Below are positions 46,662 through 57,694 of a stretch of DNA of 64,000 bases, in pieces. Position numbers and translations under genes: made by a program. The stretch spans positions 62,001 to 126,000 of the forward strand of contig CP087207.1 of NCBI GenBank assembly GCA_020912385.1. Direction: 5' to 3'. Position 1 is the stretch's first letter. Each line of letters begins with the position of its first letter. The DNA comes from Neofusicoccum parvum. Its lineage: Eukaryota; Ascomycota; Dothideomycetes; Botryosphaeriales; Botryosphaeriaceae. The notes under the pieces were generated by a model, which worked only from the letters and a program-made list of their open reading frames with translations, was not told the DNA's origin and did no database searches.

Positions 46662-48374
46662 GGGGCGCGCGGAGCGGAGCGCGAGTCAGAAGCTGCTGGG
46701 CCGGCGTCGCGCGCGCATGCCGCGTCCGTGGAGGGCAGCGCAGAGGTCGTCGCCAGGCAGCGCAGCAGGCGCAGGTGGCCGGACGCAGCGAGGGACGTCG
46801 GGGTGTTTAACGAGACGCGGTGCGGCGCGCAGCGAGGAGGCGGCGGCTAAAGAGGCACTGCTAGTCGCTGGGCACTGGGGCGGCGGGGGCCAGCCGAGAA
46901 ACGTTATTTATTGCTGCGGCGCGTCGCTGCCACTGCTGCCAACGCCTTGGCTGCTCTCCGCCGCTCGTCGCCCGCCGTGCCAGCGCCTGTGCGCGTCCGC
47001 TGCAGCCCCCGCCTTCGTCGCCCGTGCCACGGCGCGCTGCCCCTTCTCTGCACAGCTGTCGCCTGGGCTGACATGCGCTCAGCCTCGCACACCCTGCGTC
47101 TTACATGCCCAGGCACCCGTGGGCCAATGGCCGCGCGCGCACCGCCTTGGCCGGCCAGCTTGGAGCAACCCAAGGAAAAGCAAGCCCTCTGCTCGCACGC
47201 TCGCTGTTTTCTCCGCACGCAACAGGACAAGCCGCCAACCTAGTTCATCCCTCCGGCTTCCGCTCCTGCCGTTGCAGTCCGACGCGGAAAGGGGAGACTG
47301 CATACCGTCCCATCCGCCTCCCAGCCCGGACACCGCTCGCCCATGACTCCTCGAGAGGCAGCAGACTTGTGGAACATCGACCTGTGCGTCCGGGTCGGCC
47401 AGTCACATTCGGTTGCTTGCATGTCCTCCGGCCACTCGAGGTTCCTTGCGCAATGTGATTCTTTCTGATAGATGCAGCCCTCCGGTCCTGGGCTTCCTCG
47501 TCACGTCGGCCGTATTCAGCAGCGCCTGCCTCATCGCTGGGAGAAACCACGGCAACATGCGTCACTCTGGAGGGTGAAGCCCGCACCAAAAGGCCTCTCA
47601 CAACCGCCTTGAGCGGTGTCGCGCCTGCGTCCGATCTCACGCGAGCCCAGGCCGAGAACAGTCTATCAAGGGCATCGACACGCAATGGTCAATCTTGGTT
47701 CTACTACGCCTACAGTTCTCCCGCAACCACCCGCTTCGGAGTGAGCTGTGGTGTATTTCGCCAGCACCTCTTGTGTGGTCTTGACGGCGCACTGTTGCAT
47801 GGCATCTCGGGCCTTTTCACGTCAGCCTCCCAAGTGCCACTCACATCTGGTCCATCGGGTAGGCTTTCCCTGCCAGCTCAAACACAGTACGATGGCCGAT
47901 GCCCAACTGCTCAAGCCAGGAGCGATTCTTCAATAATAGTATATCAACGACGCCAAAACCAGCACCTTCCCGCCAACTTGTCCGATTCGTGTAGTGGATC
48001 AACAACCACAACCTAGCAATCTAACAATTGCATCGGCGTCCTTGCCCTACGTGTCACCAAACCCTATTTATATTTTCTTTCGCAGCCTCGACCGTCGACT
48101 AATGTAACCGAAATAGACAGTGCTATAATTTGCCTTTCGATTACTGATACGTGCGGGATACTGCAGTTTTCGATCGGCTCTGGGCCGGCATTCACCGCTG
48201 GCATAGCAGTTTAACGGTGGCTGACACGAAATGGACGCTCAGAGTTATCGACAAGAGGATAATCGACAGCGTTACTCAGGCCAGCTTCCTTGGCCTATCT
48301 CACCGCCGCCGCTGCCTTGACACCACCGCCAATTCTTACCGTTGGAAACCAACCCGTCACAACCGATGTCATAG
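46662..48374. other. Intergenic, GC-rich in first part
   Basis: About 1.7 kb upstream of the aspartic-protease-like gene. GC-rich to about 47,460, then ordinary. Spurious open frames only. At 48231-48317 an open segment (MDAQSYRQEDNRQ...) ends in TGA in the same frame as the next feature and may be its broken 5' end. Confidence 0.5.
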
Positions 48375-48727
48375 ATGGATCCCATCGATTTTGACTATAC
48401 TAGGCACGGCTCTCAAGCTGAACAGCACGGTAATTGTTTCGAGCACGGCATCTTCGCCGCCTATCTATAGTCATATCACGATAACTAAAGACACTAGCTC
48501 TATATTTTTTGTAGTCTCACCTCTAGTAGTAGCGGCTTTCTTCAGTGTCGGAGAACGCCCAACCACCCGCTATGTCGTACGAGGAACCTCGCAGTATATT
48601 TTACAGCCCATTACAACCAGGAGACAGTATCGACGCTTCTGGAACCACGTACAGCATCCTCTCCCCAGCTCTGTTCTGTTCATCCTCAGCGCCACCTCAA
48701 CCACTGATGCACCTCGGGTGCGTATAA
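48375..48727 (+). pseudogene. Small gene or 5' relic, unrecognised
   Basis: Starting at ATG 48375 (MDPIDFDYTRHG) and removing an intron from 48430 to 48545 (GTAATT donor, TTCAG acceptor, phase 1) gives 78 residues, including PPAMSYEEPRSIFYSPLQPG. Upstream, the same frame continues back to an ATG at 48231, interrupted only by a TGA (48318) and a TAG (48372). Both are one C-to-T change away from sense codons, so a longer gene may have been inactivated. Composition (Gln, Pro, Ser, acidic) resembles disordered N-termini of fungal transcription factors, but no DNA-binding domain is visible. Functional status uncertain. Confidence 0.35.
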
Positions 48728-49794
48728 TTGTTGAGAAGGCAACGGGTTCTACTGAATCCTTAGCTTGTGGTGTCAGCAGCAAGAATACGGCAACAGGGGT
48801 GCCATCAACCACCAGGCTTGAACATTTTGTGGCTGGCGAGATTTCAGCTGCAGGCTCCAGCTAAACAGGCAGCAGGCACTCCTCTAAGTACGTTTGTGAG
48901 AGGCTGAGTCTATCTGCCTTTCTGCCTTTCTGCCTGTTTGTTGCACAAGTCCCGTTTTCGCGATACGGAGCACCTTTCTCATAAGTCTAACGAAGCATTT
49001 ACCGCAGCCCCATCACCCCAGAATCATATATTTCAGGATACATGTGTTTATTTTCCCATTCAAGGAAATTGAACTTACTACGTCTCTCACCCTTCTTTAG
49101 GCATCGACCGCGCAGACCGAAGTGAATCGTCCCCACTACTGCCGCAGGCGCAGCTCAACTTCTCTTCCCCTCATTTTGTCCAACGTGACCTGCAAGGAGT
49201 CCACCTGCACAGCCAACGACATCGTACCACCATGGCATATTCAAACCCTACTCTAATCAGATGTGACCGGTTGCAAACGGAAAGAGAGATACACCATTCA
49301 ACTCATGCAATGTACGTAGCCGCTCCATACCAGGTTCATGATCCTCTCGATGTTCCTCTCCTCTTTGGATCAATTTTAAAGACCTTCTGATCAATACCAC
49401 GGAAGTGCGCTTTACAATTATGGAATCAATTATGCAGCAACACGAATCAAGGCGCGGAGTTACGCCACAGACGTATTCACAAACAGACGCCATAGGCTCT
49501 GGCTTTGTCTTATCTTCGGGCGGCTGCCGCAGTACAAGAGCATCTTCTGGGGCCATTTCTTTTCTCTCTCTTCATTGCATGTTAACCCGCCGGACGCCTT
49601 GTTTCATTGGCCAAAATCCATCCATGTTTCTGATGCTATCAGGCTCTCGGCCGCACTGACCACCGGAATACAAGGTAGAAGTATAGCCGTGGGTCGGATT
49701 GTCCCCAAATACACCCCAAAAAACAACATCAAGATCTTACTGCAGAAGTGCTCTCTTGTCTTCCATTTGACCGCCAGTCGTCCAGCTCTACAAC
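48728..49794. other. Intergenic
   Basis: About 1 kb upstream of surface-protein paralogue A. Nothing recognised. Confidence 0.6.
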
Positions 49795-50975
49795 ATGGGC
49801 AAGCTCACCCTCGCCTCCATTGCCTTATTGCTTGTTGCACGCAGTATCCTTGCAGCCCCGCAGAATGCTCAGAAACCCTACTCCTTGGTTCCTCAATTGC
49901 ACCACATTATCCCGCTGGACACGGCATCTACCGTGAATGCCCAGGGAGCTGCACGGGATGTCGCAAAGACCACGGACCCTTCGCCAATGTCATCTCCTGC
50001 TTGCTTCAGCTATGATACGATCACGGCTGGACCCACGTGTACCGGATGTGTACTCGAAGCAATCCACCCAACGCAGCTGGAGTTTCCCGGCGAAGTCATC
50101 TTTGTGACACGGACCATCTTCGAGAACTTCATCATTTATCCTGATGGTTGTACCAGTGTCATCGTGTCGACGGCCTCTCCAAGTCTCTCTGCGAATCCGT
50201 TTGGTTCAACCGTAACAGCAACAACAGACATAACGTGGACGTGGAATGGAGCCACCCTGTAAGTCTTTATGTACACCATAATAATTAGGTCCTATGTGCT
50301 GATAGTTTTGATAGTACATACCCAACCACCTATCTGGGGTACGATTGCTTCCAAGCTGGCACCTGGAAGGGCGACAATGCCTATGGCGGATCTTGCACCT
50401 TGCAGCCGACGACCATAAGACAACCGCAAATACCTCTTGTGTATCCTTCGTCCAAAATACCGTCAGAATACATGTCTGTACCATCACCAATCGTCGATAT
50501 TCTCCAGGACGACTCGAGTCTCAACCTTCCATTTGACTTATGCACCTGTACGGCCAGAGTTCCGAGCCTCAGTACATGCCGGGCTGGATTTTCTTTCTCT
50601 CCTGCACAAGCGGCCCAAGCTCGTTCGTCAGATACATCATCTACCTTCAGTAATGCAGTCTCCACACACAAAACTTGTAGCGTTCTTACCGATTCGACGA
50701 TGATAATCACTCAGACACTGTCACGGCCGACTACCCGCAACTCTAGTACGACTAAGACAACCACAATGACTACTCGATCACTGAGCATCACTAGTCGGAC
50801 TGCTCCAATACTATCAACAAATTCTGGAAGCAGTAAGGATTTCAGCAGTCCCATATCATCCACAGTGACATCCGGTCAGCAAACAATGTTGGGAAACACA
50901 ACCGAAACAAACGAGCCAGACTCTAGGTCATCTACGAGTGCCACCATCCCTGTTTCTACCACACCAGACTCCTGA
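49795..50975 (+). CDS. Secreted surface-protein family, paralogue A (tail lost)
   Basis: Two exons (49795-50258, 50315-50975) give 374 residues. Signal peptide MGKLTLASIALLLVARSILA. The N-terminal domain has D-T-I-T-x4-C-T-G-C-V-L-E-A, L-E-F-P-G-E and ends W-T-W-N-G-A-T-L, where a phase-2 intron falls. Exon 2 opens T-Y-P-T-T-Y and contains F-D-L-C-T-C-T-A-R-V before a Ser/Thr-rich stalk. Domain, intron position and block order match the genes at 52160-54439 and 61016-63183, so the three are paralogues. Unlike them this protein stops in the Thr/Ser stalk (TIPVSTTPDS) with no hydrophobic GPI-type tail, so it is probably released rather than anchored, or truncated. The exon-2 block is also shortened relative to the paralogues. 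No domain name is known to me; function unassigned, extracellular location inferred. Confidence 0.82.
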
Positions 50976-52159
50976 GATCAAGGAATGCCTGAGTATTCTC
51001 ATGAGCTCTGCTACGGTTTACAATTGCGTCAACCGCTCCAGTGTACTTGCCTTTTTTTTCAGTGTGTTTACAGTCGACTCAACGAAAAAGAGGGTTTCGG
51101 GGAGCTTTGGCGCACACAGTAGATTTAGAGTCTTCTCATTGAGTTTACTGGACAGGTTAGATGCAGTGATGGGTTCAAATGGCACTGCAATATCTTGTAT
51201 CTACATACAACCTCATAATGGAGTTGTACCTAGAGACTGCACGCCATGTACTGTTTACCACGTTGAATTTAATCCTAGCAGCATTTTCTAGCCTTTGCGA
51301 TCCATCGTTTGCAACGCGCAGCCCTGACCGTGCGGTCGCATGACAATCTGGGTGGACTTCCACGTCAGTTGCCGATAAGATAAGGGAAACTATTAATAGA
51401 AAACCTGCAAGAAGTCCTGCATTTCAAACAGGGACGATATCCACTCACTCATGTCAGCTCTGCAAGCCACCGACTAGTGCCCTTCCTCTTCTTTATCCTA
51501 CTAAGTCCTCCCTTTTTCGTCCTACTGCGTCCTTCACTCTGGTTGGTCAAACCGCCTTCCACCCCCCTGTAGAAACATTCAGCCTCGTCTTACTCTCGGT
51601 GCACCGCCGCATCCTTCATGATCTACACCAATCGGATTGAGCACTTCGAGCCCACAAAATCTGACGTTGCAAATTAAGGCGCGGGCAGAACTCCTTTCGA
51701 ATGTAGGACTCCTCGGACACTAAATAAACGGCCTCAAGACGATGGGATCGGCACGCATTATACCGCATATTCTCAAAGATACGTCACGTTCGGCGATCGA
51801 AAATGTACCATGCCCGGTCCAGGGTATACTTCTTATTGGTACACGATAATGGGGACTACTGCAAGGACAGAAACACTGTGGCTGTGAACCCCGTCCAGCT
51901 ACAGCCACGGCGTTTTTCAGCCCCTGCTCGTCGAGCTTGCTGGCACCTGGGTGCAAAGGTAAGGCAGGCTGCCATTCCAGCTTTGGTCTGACGCAGAATC
52001 TTATGATCTCGGAGCCCGGAGCCGGGCCACGATCGCAAGACTTTCCGGTTCTTAAGAGCGTAGATCCCATGAGTCCACTCTTGGTCATACGTACCTTCGC
52101 TTGGCAAATTCCATCCTACTTTTTGACGTATTCGAGGTCGATTCGTCAGGACAAGTAAT
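50976..52159. other. Intergenic between paralogues A and B
   Basis: About 1.2 kb. Nothing recognised. The first 150 bp may include lost C-terminal coding sequence of paralogue A. Confidence 0.5.
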
Positions 52160-54439
52160 ATGTCGCCCCTCGCTCTTGCATTTCCGGTTATCCTTTCTAT
52201 AATAAATATCCTTGGAACACCGTCTATCTTTGTTTCAGCTGGTGCGACGTCTACGGAGTCAGCGTCGTCTGTGAGGACAGTTTCACGGTCCTCAACTCGT
52301 CCGAACAGATGCAGTGAGCGCTGGGACACACTCATCACAAGCGCCCCTCAATGTACAGGCTGCCTTCTGGAAGCGAGTGAGCCGCTCGCACTTAGCTTTC
52401 CAGGGGAGACAGTGTACACGACGGTCACTAAAACCCTCGTAAACTTCACAATCGTGGATGCCCTGGGCAAAACGTCGTATAGCATATCAGAGAAGCTCAA
52501 AACCGTCACGACTACAGAAGACGTTGAGCCTACTACTGCTGCGCTAAATCCAATTACGTGGGAGTGGGAAGGAGTCACTTTGTGAGTTTCCATAGGCTAG
52601 CGTTGTGACAGATCACGTACTAACGAGCGCAGGACGTATCCTACCACTTATTTCGTATTCGATAGAATTCAAGCGGCAACATGGGCTAGTGCATCGGAGA
52701 GTGCACAATGTAGTGCTCGATTTGAAGACCTACCGCTGGCCGGTCCGACGCCATGGTCCAGTATTGTCTATGAAGCAACAGAGCCATGGACGCAGTACAT
52801 GCCAGTGCCATTGCCGCTTGCTGAATATCTGATGCAACAACCAGACATCACGGCTGCCTTTCCGGGTGTTGATTTGTCTCAATGCACGGCTCGCGTCTCT
52901 GAACCCTGCCCAGATGGACCAGGTCCTGACTCAAACTCGTCAACACCATACTCACGGACTGCAACGCCTCGCACATCTCGCAAGATCCCGTATACCACTC
53001 CGTCATACCTTTCAACGACCAAGGCTACGACTCCAAGGCCGTCAATAACCACTCTTCGTCTTAGTACAACCCCGCACTTTGAGGGCAGAATTTCGACCAC
53101 CCACTCGTCTGATACCATAACAATCCCGCCGTGGAACGTCACGTCTTGCTTGTACTGCAACACGACAACGAGCACTCAGCTCAACTCCTCGAGGTCTATC
53201 GCTGGATCTTCGGGGGCATCAACGACTCTAGAAACGACTACCTATCCCATATCTCAGCACGTAACGCAGCGTGTACTTACCACCGAGACAGAGCACAGCT
53301 CAATCAGTTTGACAGCGTCAATATTCCAAGGAATTGCTGCCCCACACACGAGCGATGAACGCACAACGTCATCCCCGTCTGCTGCTGACCAGCAACCGCC
53401 GCCTGCATCGGTTGCACCACCAAAAACGCTTGACGGAACTTCCGAGCCATCACAGATTCCTCCATCGAGTCCGACCCAACCACCGACGGATGGTTCAGGC
53501 ACTGGAAAGCCTCCGCCTGCAACAAGCGGCTCCCCGCCTGGTCCATCATCCGGATCATCGGGTGGAGAAGGCTCTGGACCGAATGGGGCGGGCTCCACTT
53601 CACCTTCTCCAAGCGATACAAACAATGCGGCCCCAACCCATGCCTCCGCGGTTGCTCAGATATCCGGAGAGCCCATCCTGATAACGGAAACCATATCTGG
53701 AAAACCTACGATCAGAACGCTGGTCAGCCTTGGGACTGATGCGTTGAGCGGAGGTGTCGGCCACGTCTATCTGACAACAGCAACGATATCCGGCAAGCTC
53801 ACCACACAAACGTTGACGGGCTTTGAAACGGACGCATCAGGCGGAGAGTCCAGAGAACCTATCCTGAGAACGGAAACGATATCCGGCAAGCTCATGACCA
53901 GAACACTGACGGGTCTGGAAACGGATGCACCAAGCGGAGGGTCTGAGCAACTTATCCTGACGACGGAGACCGTATCTGGGAAACTCACAACCAGAACACT
54001 GACGGGGATCGAAACGGATGCATTGAGTGGAGGGAGCGGAAAGCCTGTCCTGACGACCGCAACAGTATCCGGCAAACTCACAACCATGACGGTGATGAGC
54101 CTTGACACGGACACATCAAGTGGAGGGTCTGAACAGCTCGTCCTGACAACGGAAACAATATCCGGCAAGCTCACAACCAGAACGTTGACGAGCTTAGGGA
54201 CGCAAGCATCGATCGAAGGGTCCGCTGGACAGAGCCCAGGCGCTGCTTCAACGTCGAGCAGGCCAGCCGGAGCGCGCTCGACAACTTCAGGGTCGACTGG
54301 AGAGGACGGCGCGCCAGCCACCAGGACTGGAGCGGCGTCTTCTGATTCCGGCGCACACGGAGGAGGGTCTGGACAGTTTCGTGGTCGTTCTGCCAGCTGG
54401 GCCGTCGGAGCGTTGGGATTTTTGCTGGTGTGGGCCTGA
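52160..54439 (+). CDS. GPI-type surface protein, paralogue B with 31-residue repeats
   Basis: Two exons (52160-52581, 52633-54439) give 742 residues. An N-terminal signal sequence is followed by the shared domain: D-T-L-I-T-x4-C-T-G-C-L-L-E-A, L-S-F-P-G-E, ending W-E-W-E-G-V-T-L at the conserved phase-2 intron. Exon 2 starts T-Y-P-T-T-Y-F-V-F-D-R-I-Q-A-A-T-W and includes Y-M-P-V-P-L-P-L-A-E-Y-L and S-Q-C-T-A-R-V. A Ser/Thr/Pro-rich stalk holds S-C-L-Y-C-N-T-T, then a Pro/Gly/Ser linker, then six tandem 31-residue repeats built on T-[EA]-T-[IV]-S-G-K-L-T-T-R-T-L. The C-terminus (WAVGALGFLLVWA) after a small-residue stretch looks like a GPI attachment signal. Predicted to sit in the cell wall or plasma membrane, heavily O-glycosylated. 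Function (adhesion, sensing, wall) is unknown. Confidence 0.85.
53678..54235 (+). repeat. Six 93-bp in-frame tandem repeats
   Basis: Inside paralogue B, a 93-bp unit encoding 31 residues is repeated six times with moderate divergence. Each unit has the core S-G-K-L followed by T-T-x-T and an E-T-D-A-x-S-G-G-S-type ending. Because the unit length is a multiple of three, copy-number change would keep the frame, as in variable fungal adhesins. Confidence 0.9.
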
Positions 54440-56914
54440 GGCATTTATTGTCGAGGCTTCGGGAATTGCTGCGCCAATGTCTGCTGATGCAGCGACAACG
54501 GCCGCGTCGTGCTGCTCTCGATTCTGCAGGTCGTGTGTGCCGAAGCGGAGCTTCCTGCAGGTGCGACGGGGGCGCTCGGCGAATGGAGGCCGCGGCGAAT
54601 ATTCCCTCAGATTCGTCAGCACCTGGCACCGAAGACATGCCTGCGCCTGCATGGGGAAGCAACACCTCACGATGACGGCGGGAATTTTCGCGCAGGTTCA
54701 GCAGGCAGTTTGAGCAGTTTGTGCAGTTTGGCGTTGGCGTGCCTCGGGCCTCTCTCGGCCGGAAGATTTGGCATTTAAACAACAGCCTAGGAGCGGACCG
54801 AGCGCCGATCTCCTACATCCCTGTGGTGAGATCACGGAGGAGATACCTGTTCCTGCAACCACCAGAGCAACATGACGACGAGGCTGTAGGGCTGACAATC
54901 AAGATTCTCGTTCACGTCCATGACTTCATCTGTTGAGTGCGTTGCTGTGCGCGCATTTGCGGAGCGCAGACGACGTCGACACAGGCCGTGATGTGATGGG
55001 CCTTCTGCCTGAAATCGCTGCAGAAATTGGCATGCTGAGGAAGTCGCGCCGGGTCTTGCGATCCGGCAATGCAGAGTGCCTTCAGCATCCGCAAGCTGGC
55101 GGCGGTGTCTGGCAGTAAAGGGGCCCGGGTGAGTGGAGGCTGGGCAGCATGAAGTGAAAGGGGCGTGGGAGATGTGATGGAGAAGAGAGGAGCAGGGGAC
55201 AGCACAGGAGGAAAGGAGGCAGGCGAGGATGGATGCTGGGCCGGGACGGAAACGAAACGGCTGAGGGAGGAAACAGACTCGGGTGGCGGGAATCATGTAG
55301 ACGCCGAGTTCATGCGGCAGAGGGAAACAAGGTGGTCAGTGTAGAGGAGCAGGGCAGCCTAGAGCGCGCAATGTAATTAGGGACACGCCCGGCGGCGGCG
55401 GCCAATGAGCATGGCGCGCAAGGAGCAAGATCATGCGAGCGCCAATGGCCGTTTGAATTTCGAGGAGCGCCAGGCTCGGGGCGGGCGGCCATTGGGTAAT
55501 TGCAGGGCGTCGCAGGGCGGGCAGGGCTGACTTGGAGCGGACGCTGCTGAGCAGCCCGACCGCGCGCCGCAGCGGCCGCCGGCTGTCCAGCGCGGCCTTC
55601 CTGGCGCGCTGCTGGCGCTGGCAGTCGGCCGCTCACTAGCCACGTCAAACGCGCCGAACAGGCCCGCGCGCGTCCCCGACACCGAGTCGGCCGTCGCATC
55701 AGTGCCTGACTCTGCCTGATCGCACTCCGCACGGCCGCCAGCGCTGCCCACCGCGACGCGTCCCCACCGGCTCCCACGCGCGCCTGGCCCCGAACAGCAG
55801 GCGCTGCAGCAGCCCCCGCCTGATCAGACCAGCGCGGGCTCAGCGGCGATCCGGCGCTGCAGGTCGTTTCCCTTCCGCCATCGGCCGCAGTTGCGTGACA
55901 TTTGCGGCGGTGGTTGATGCGGGGGCGGGAGCAGACGAGAGCCAGAGCGGCAGCGCGCGGCACCCGTGGCAGCAGCAGCGTGGCAGCGTGGCAGCGTCGC
56001 GGCATTTTGGCTGTGCCGACTCCGGCCAGCTCGCCAGTGCCAGCGCCAGCACCAGCAGCGCGCAAGCCGCGCGCATCCGTTTCGTCTCGCGCCGTGCCCG
56101 CCAGGCTCGACGCTCGCGGCTGAGGTCAGCGGCACAAAAAATGTGGTTCCGTGGTGCGTGGGCCCGCCGCGCGCGTCACCAGCGTCTCTCGGGGCCTTCG
56201 CGGGCAGGGTCTGCGGGCGCTCTCTAGCCTGGCGCCGGCGAGCGTTGCGAGGGAGCGGATCTGGCGCCTGCCCGCCTGGATCTGGCAAATGTCAAACGGC
56301 GCCCGACCATCAAACCTGCGCGCGCGCCTGGAGGAACGGCCGCGCACGGCGCGTCATCGGCCCCGTGGCCCAGGCTCCCTGCTGTCGCCGTGGTCGCTGT
56401 CCAAGAAACGACGCCCAAATTTGGCAGCAAAGCAGGCGCTGGGCGCCGGTGCGGATGACGTGGGTCGGGCGCTGCGCCGGCGGTCGCGGTGTGCCAGGTG
56501 AATAAAGAGACCCTGCGCGGCTGTCGTGTGGTTTGTCTTCCAGCGTCTTCCAGCAGCCCGCCGCCCGCCGCCCGCAGCCCACAGCCCCGGCCGAGTCAGC
56601 CTGCTGACCGCTACCGCCTGCGCCGACACCCCCGGCCCTCCGTACGAGCAATCACAAGCCACTTCCGAACTCCGTGCTAAGCCCGCCGCCGAACCATCGC
56701 TGCGCCTATCCCAGACATAAGACCTGCCTGCCCCCAGCCTGTCCACTGCTTGCCGCATGCAACAAGCTCGCTGGATCCGGCTCCACCACTCTACCTCTGA
56801 CTGCGCGCCTCAGCCGTCGGACTGCTCCTCCCAACACCGGTCCGCAACAGCGCCGCCGCCTGCATATAAAATTCCGTCCCCGCGTCGGACCCACACCACC
56901 GCCCACCGCCCACA
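54440..56914. other. Intergenic, GC-rich island
   Basis: About 2.5 kb. From about 55,350 to 56,700 strongly GC-rich with overlapping open frames on both strands and Ala/Arg/Pro-rich translations; no motif, judged non-coding. A TATATAAA box lies at 56863-56870 just before the next gene. Confidence 0.55.
56861..56870 (+). promoter_or_regulatory. TATA box
   Basis: TGCATATAAA about 45-50 bp upstream of the ATG at 56915. The spacing implies a very short 5' leader. Confidence 0.55.
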
Positions 56915-57694
56915 ATGAGGCAATCACCGCCCTCCATGGTGCTCAACCTGCCCGCCCACACCCAGAAGCAGCTGGCCAACATGGCCAGCTCGCCGGCGCC
57001 CATGCCCTCGCCCGACGCCACGCCCGTGGACCAGTACCGCCTCACCATGGCCCAGCGCTACCGCCAGCAGATCCAGCAGATCATGAACGCAGACCTGCTC
57101 GCCCAGGACCCCGATGCCATCGTGCCCGCGCCCATCACCACCACCACCCAGATCACCACCCAGATCCTCACCTCGGAGTTCGAGGTCGACGAGGACGACG
57201 ACGAGCTGCTGCCGCCCTACGCCGAGGAAGAGGAGGGCAATGCTTCCGACTGCACCATCACCGTCCAGGAAATCGACTCCCCCGACACGCCCTCGGACGA
57301 CCACATGGTCGGCCCCAACGGCGAGCCCCGCTTCTTCACGCACTTCAGCTCTGGCGCGTCTTCGCCCGGCGACCGCCCCCACAGCGCGACCTCGGAGCCC
57401 ACCGCGATCCTGCGCGTCGAGTTCGAGCCGAAGCCGCTGAGCAGAGCTCGCCCGCTGCCGGGCACCGCCAAGAAGGGCGGCGTCAACGTCACCGAGAAGG
57501 CCTGCCGGGACCACCACAGCTTCCTGCGCCCCCGGAGCCGCAGCAACAGCAGCGGCACCAACCAGCGCCCCCGCCTGAGCCCGCGCAACTCCAAGGTGCG
57601 CAAGCAGCTGGCCGCCATCTTCAGCAGCAAGGCCCACGACGGCCACTCCAACGCCGCGAAGCCCACCATCATCCGCTCGAGCGCCTTCGTGTGA
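56915..57694 (+). CDS. Disordered protein of unknown function (259 aa)
   Basis: Single-exon gene starting at ATG 56915 (a second Met at 56936 begins MVLNLPAHTQ). No signal peptide or membrane segment. Residues about 1-60 are Pro/Gln-rich and contain a possible helix (YRLTMAQRYRQQIQQIMNADLL). An acidic patch follows (VDEDDDELLPPYAEEEEG), then a Ser/Pro region. The C-terminal third is Arg/Ser/Lys-rich and ends K-V-R-K-Q-L-A-A-I-F-S-S-K-A-H. The L-P-P-Y element resembles a PPxY-like ligand. Third codon positions are nearly all C or G, as in the malate synthase, supporting real coding and strong expression despite the GC-rich surroundings. The TATA box close upstream also supports it. I do not recognise the family. 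A nuclear or regulatory role is only a guess from composition. Confidence 0.7.
   Translation: MRQSPPSMVLNLPAHTQKQLANMASSPAPMPSPDATPVDQYRLTMAQRYRQQIQQIMNADLLAQDPDAIVPAPITTTTQITTQILTSEFEVDEDDDELLPPYAEEEEGNASDCTITVQEIDSPDTPSDDHMVGPNGEPRFFTHFSSGASSPGDRPHSATSEPTAILRVEFEPKPLSRARPLPGTAKKGGVNVTEKACRDHHSFLRPRSRSNSSGTNQRPRLSPRNSKVRKQLAAIFSSKAHDGHSNAAKPTIIRSSAFV

Noticed and set aside
46005..46850. 281-codon plus-strand open frame
   Set aside because: Antisense of the aspartic-protease-like gene extending into a GC-rich flank.
55310..56065. 251-codon minus-strand open frame
   Set aside because: GC-rich non-coding island, low-complexity product.
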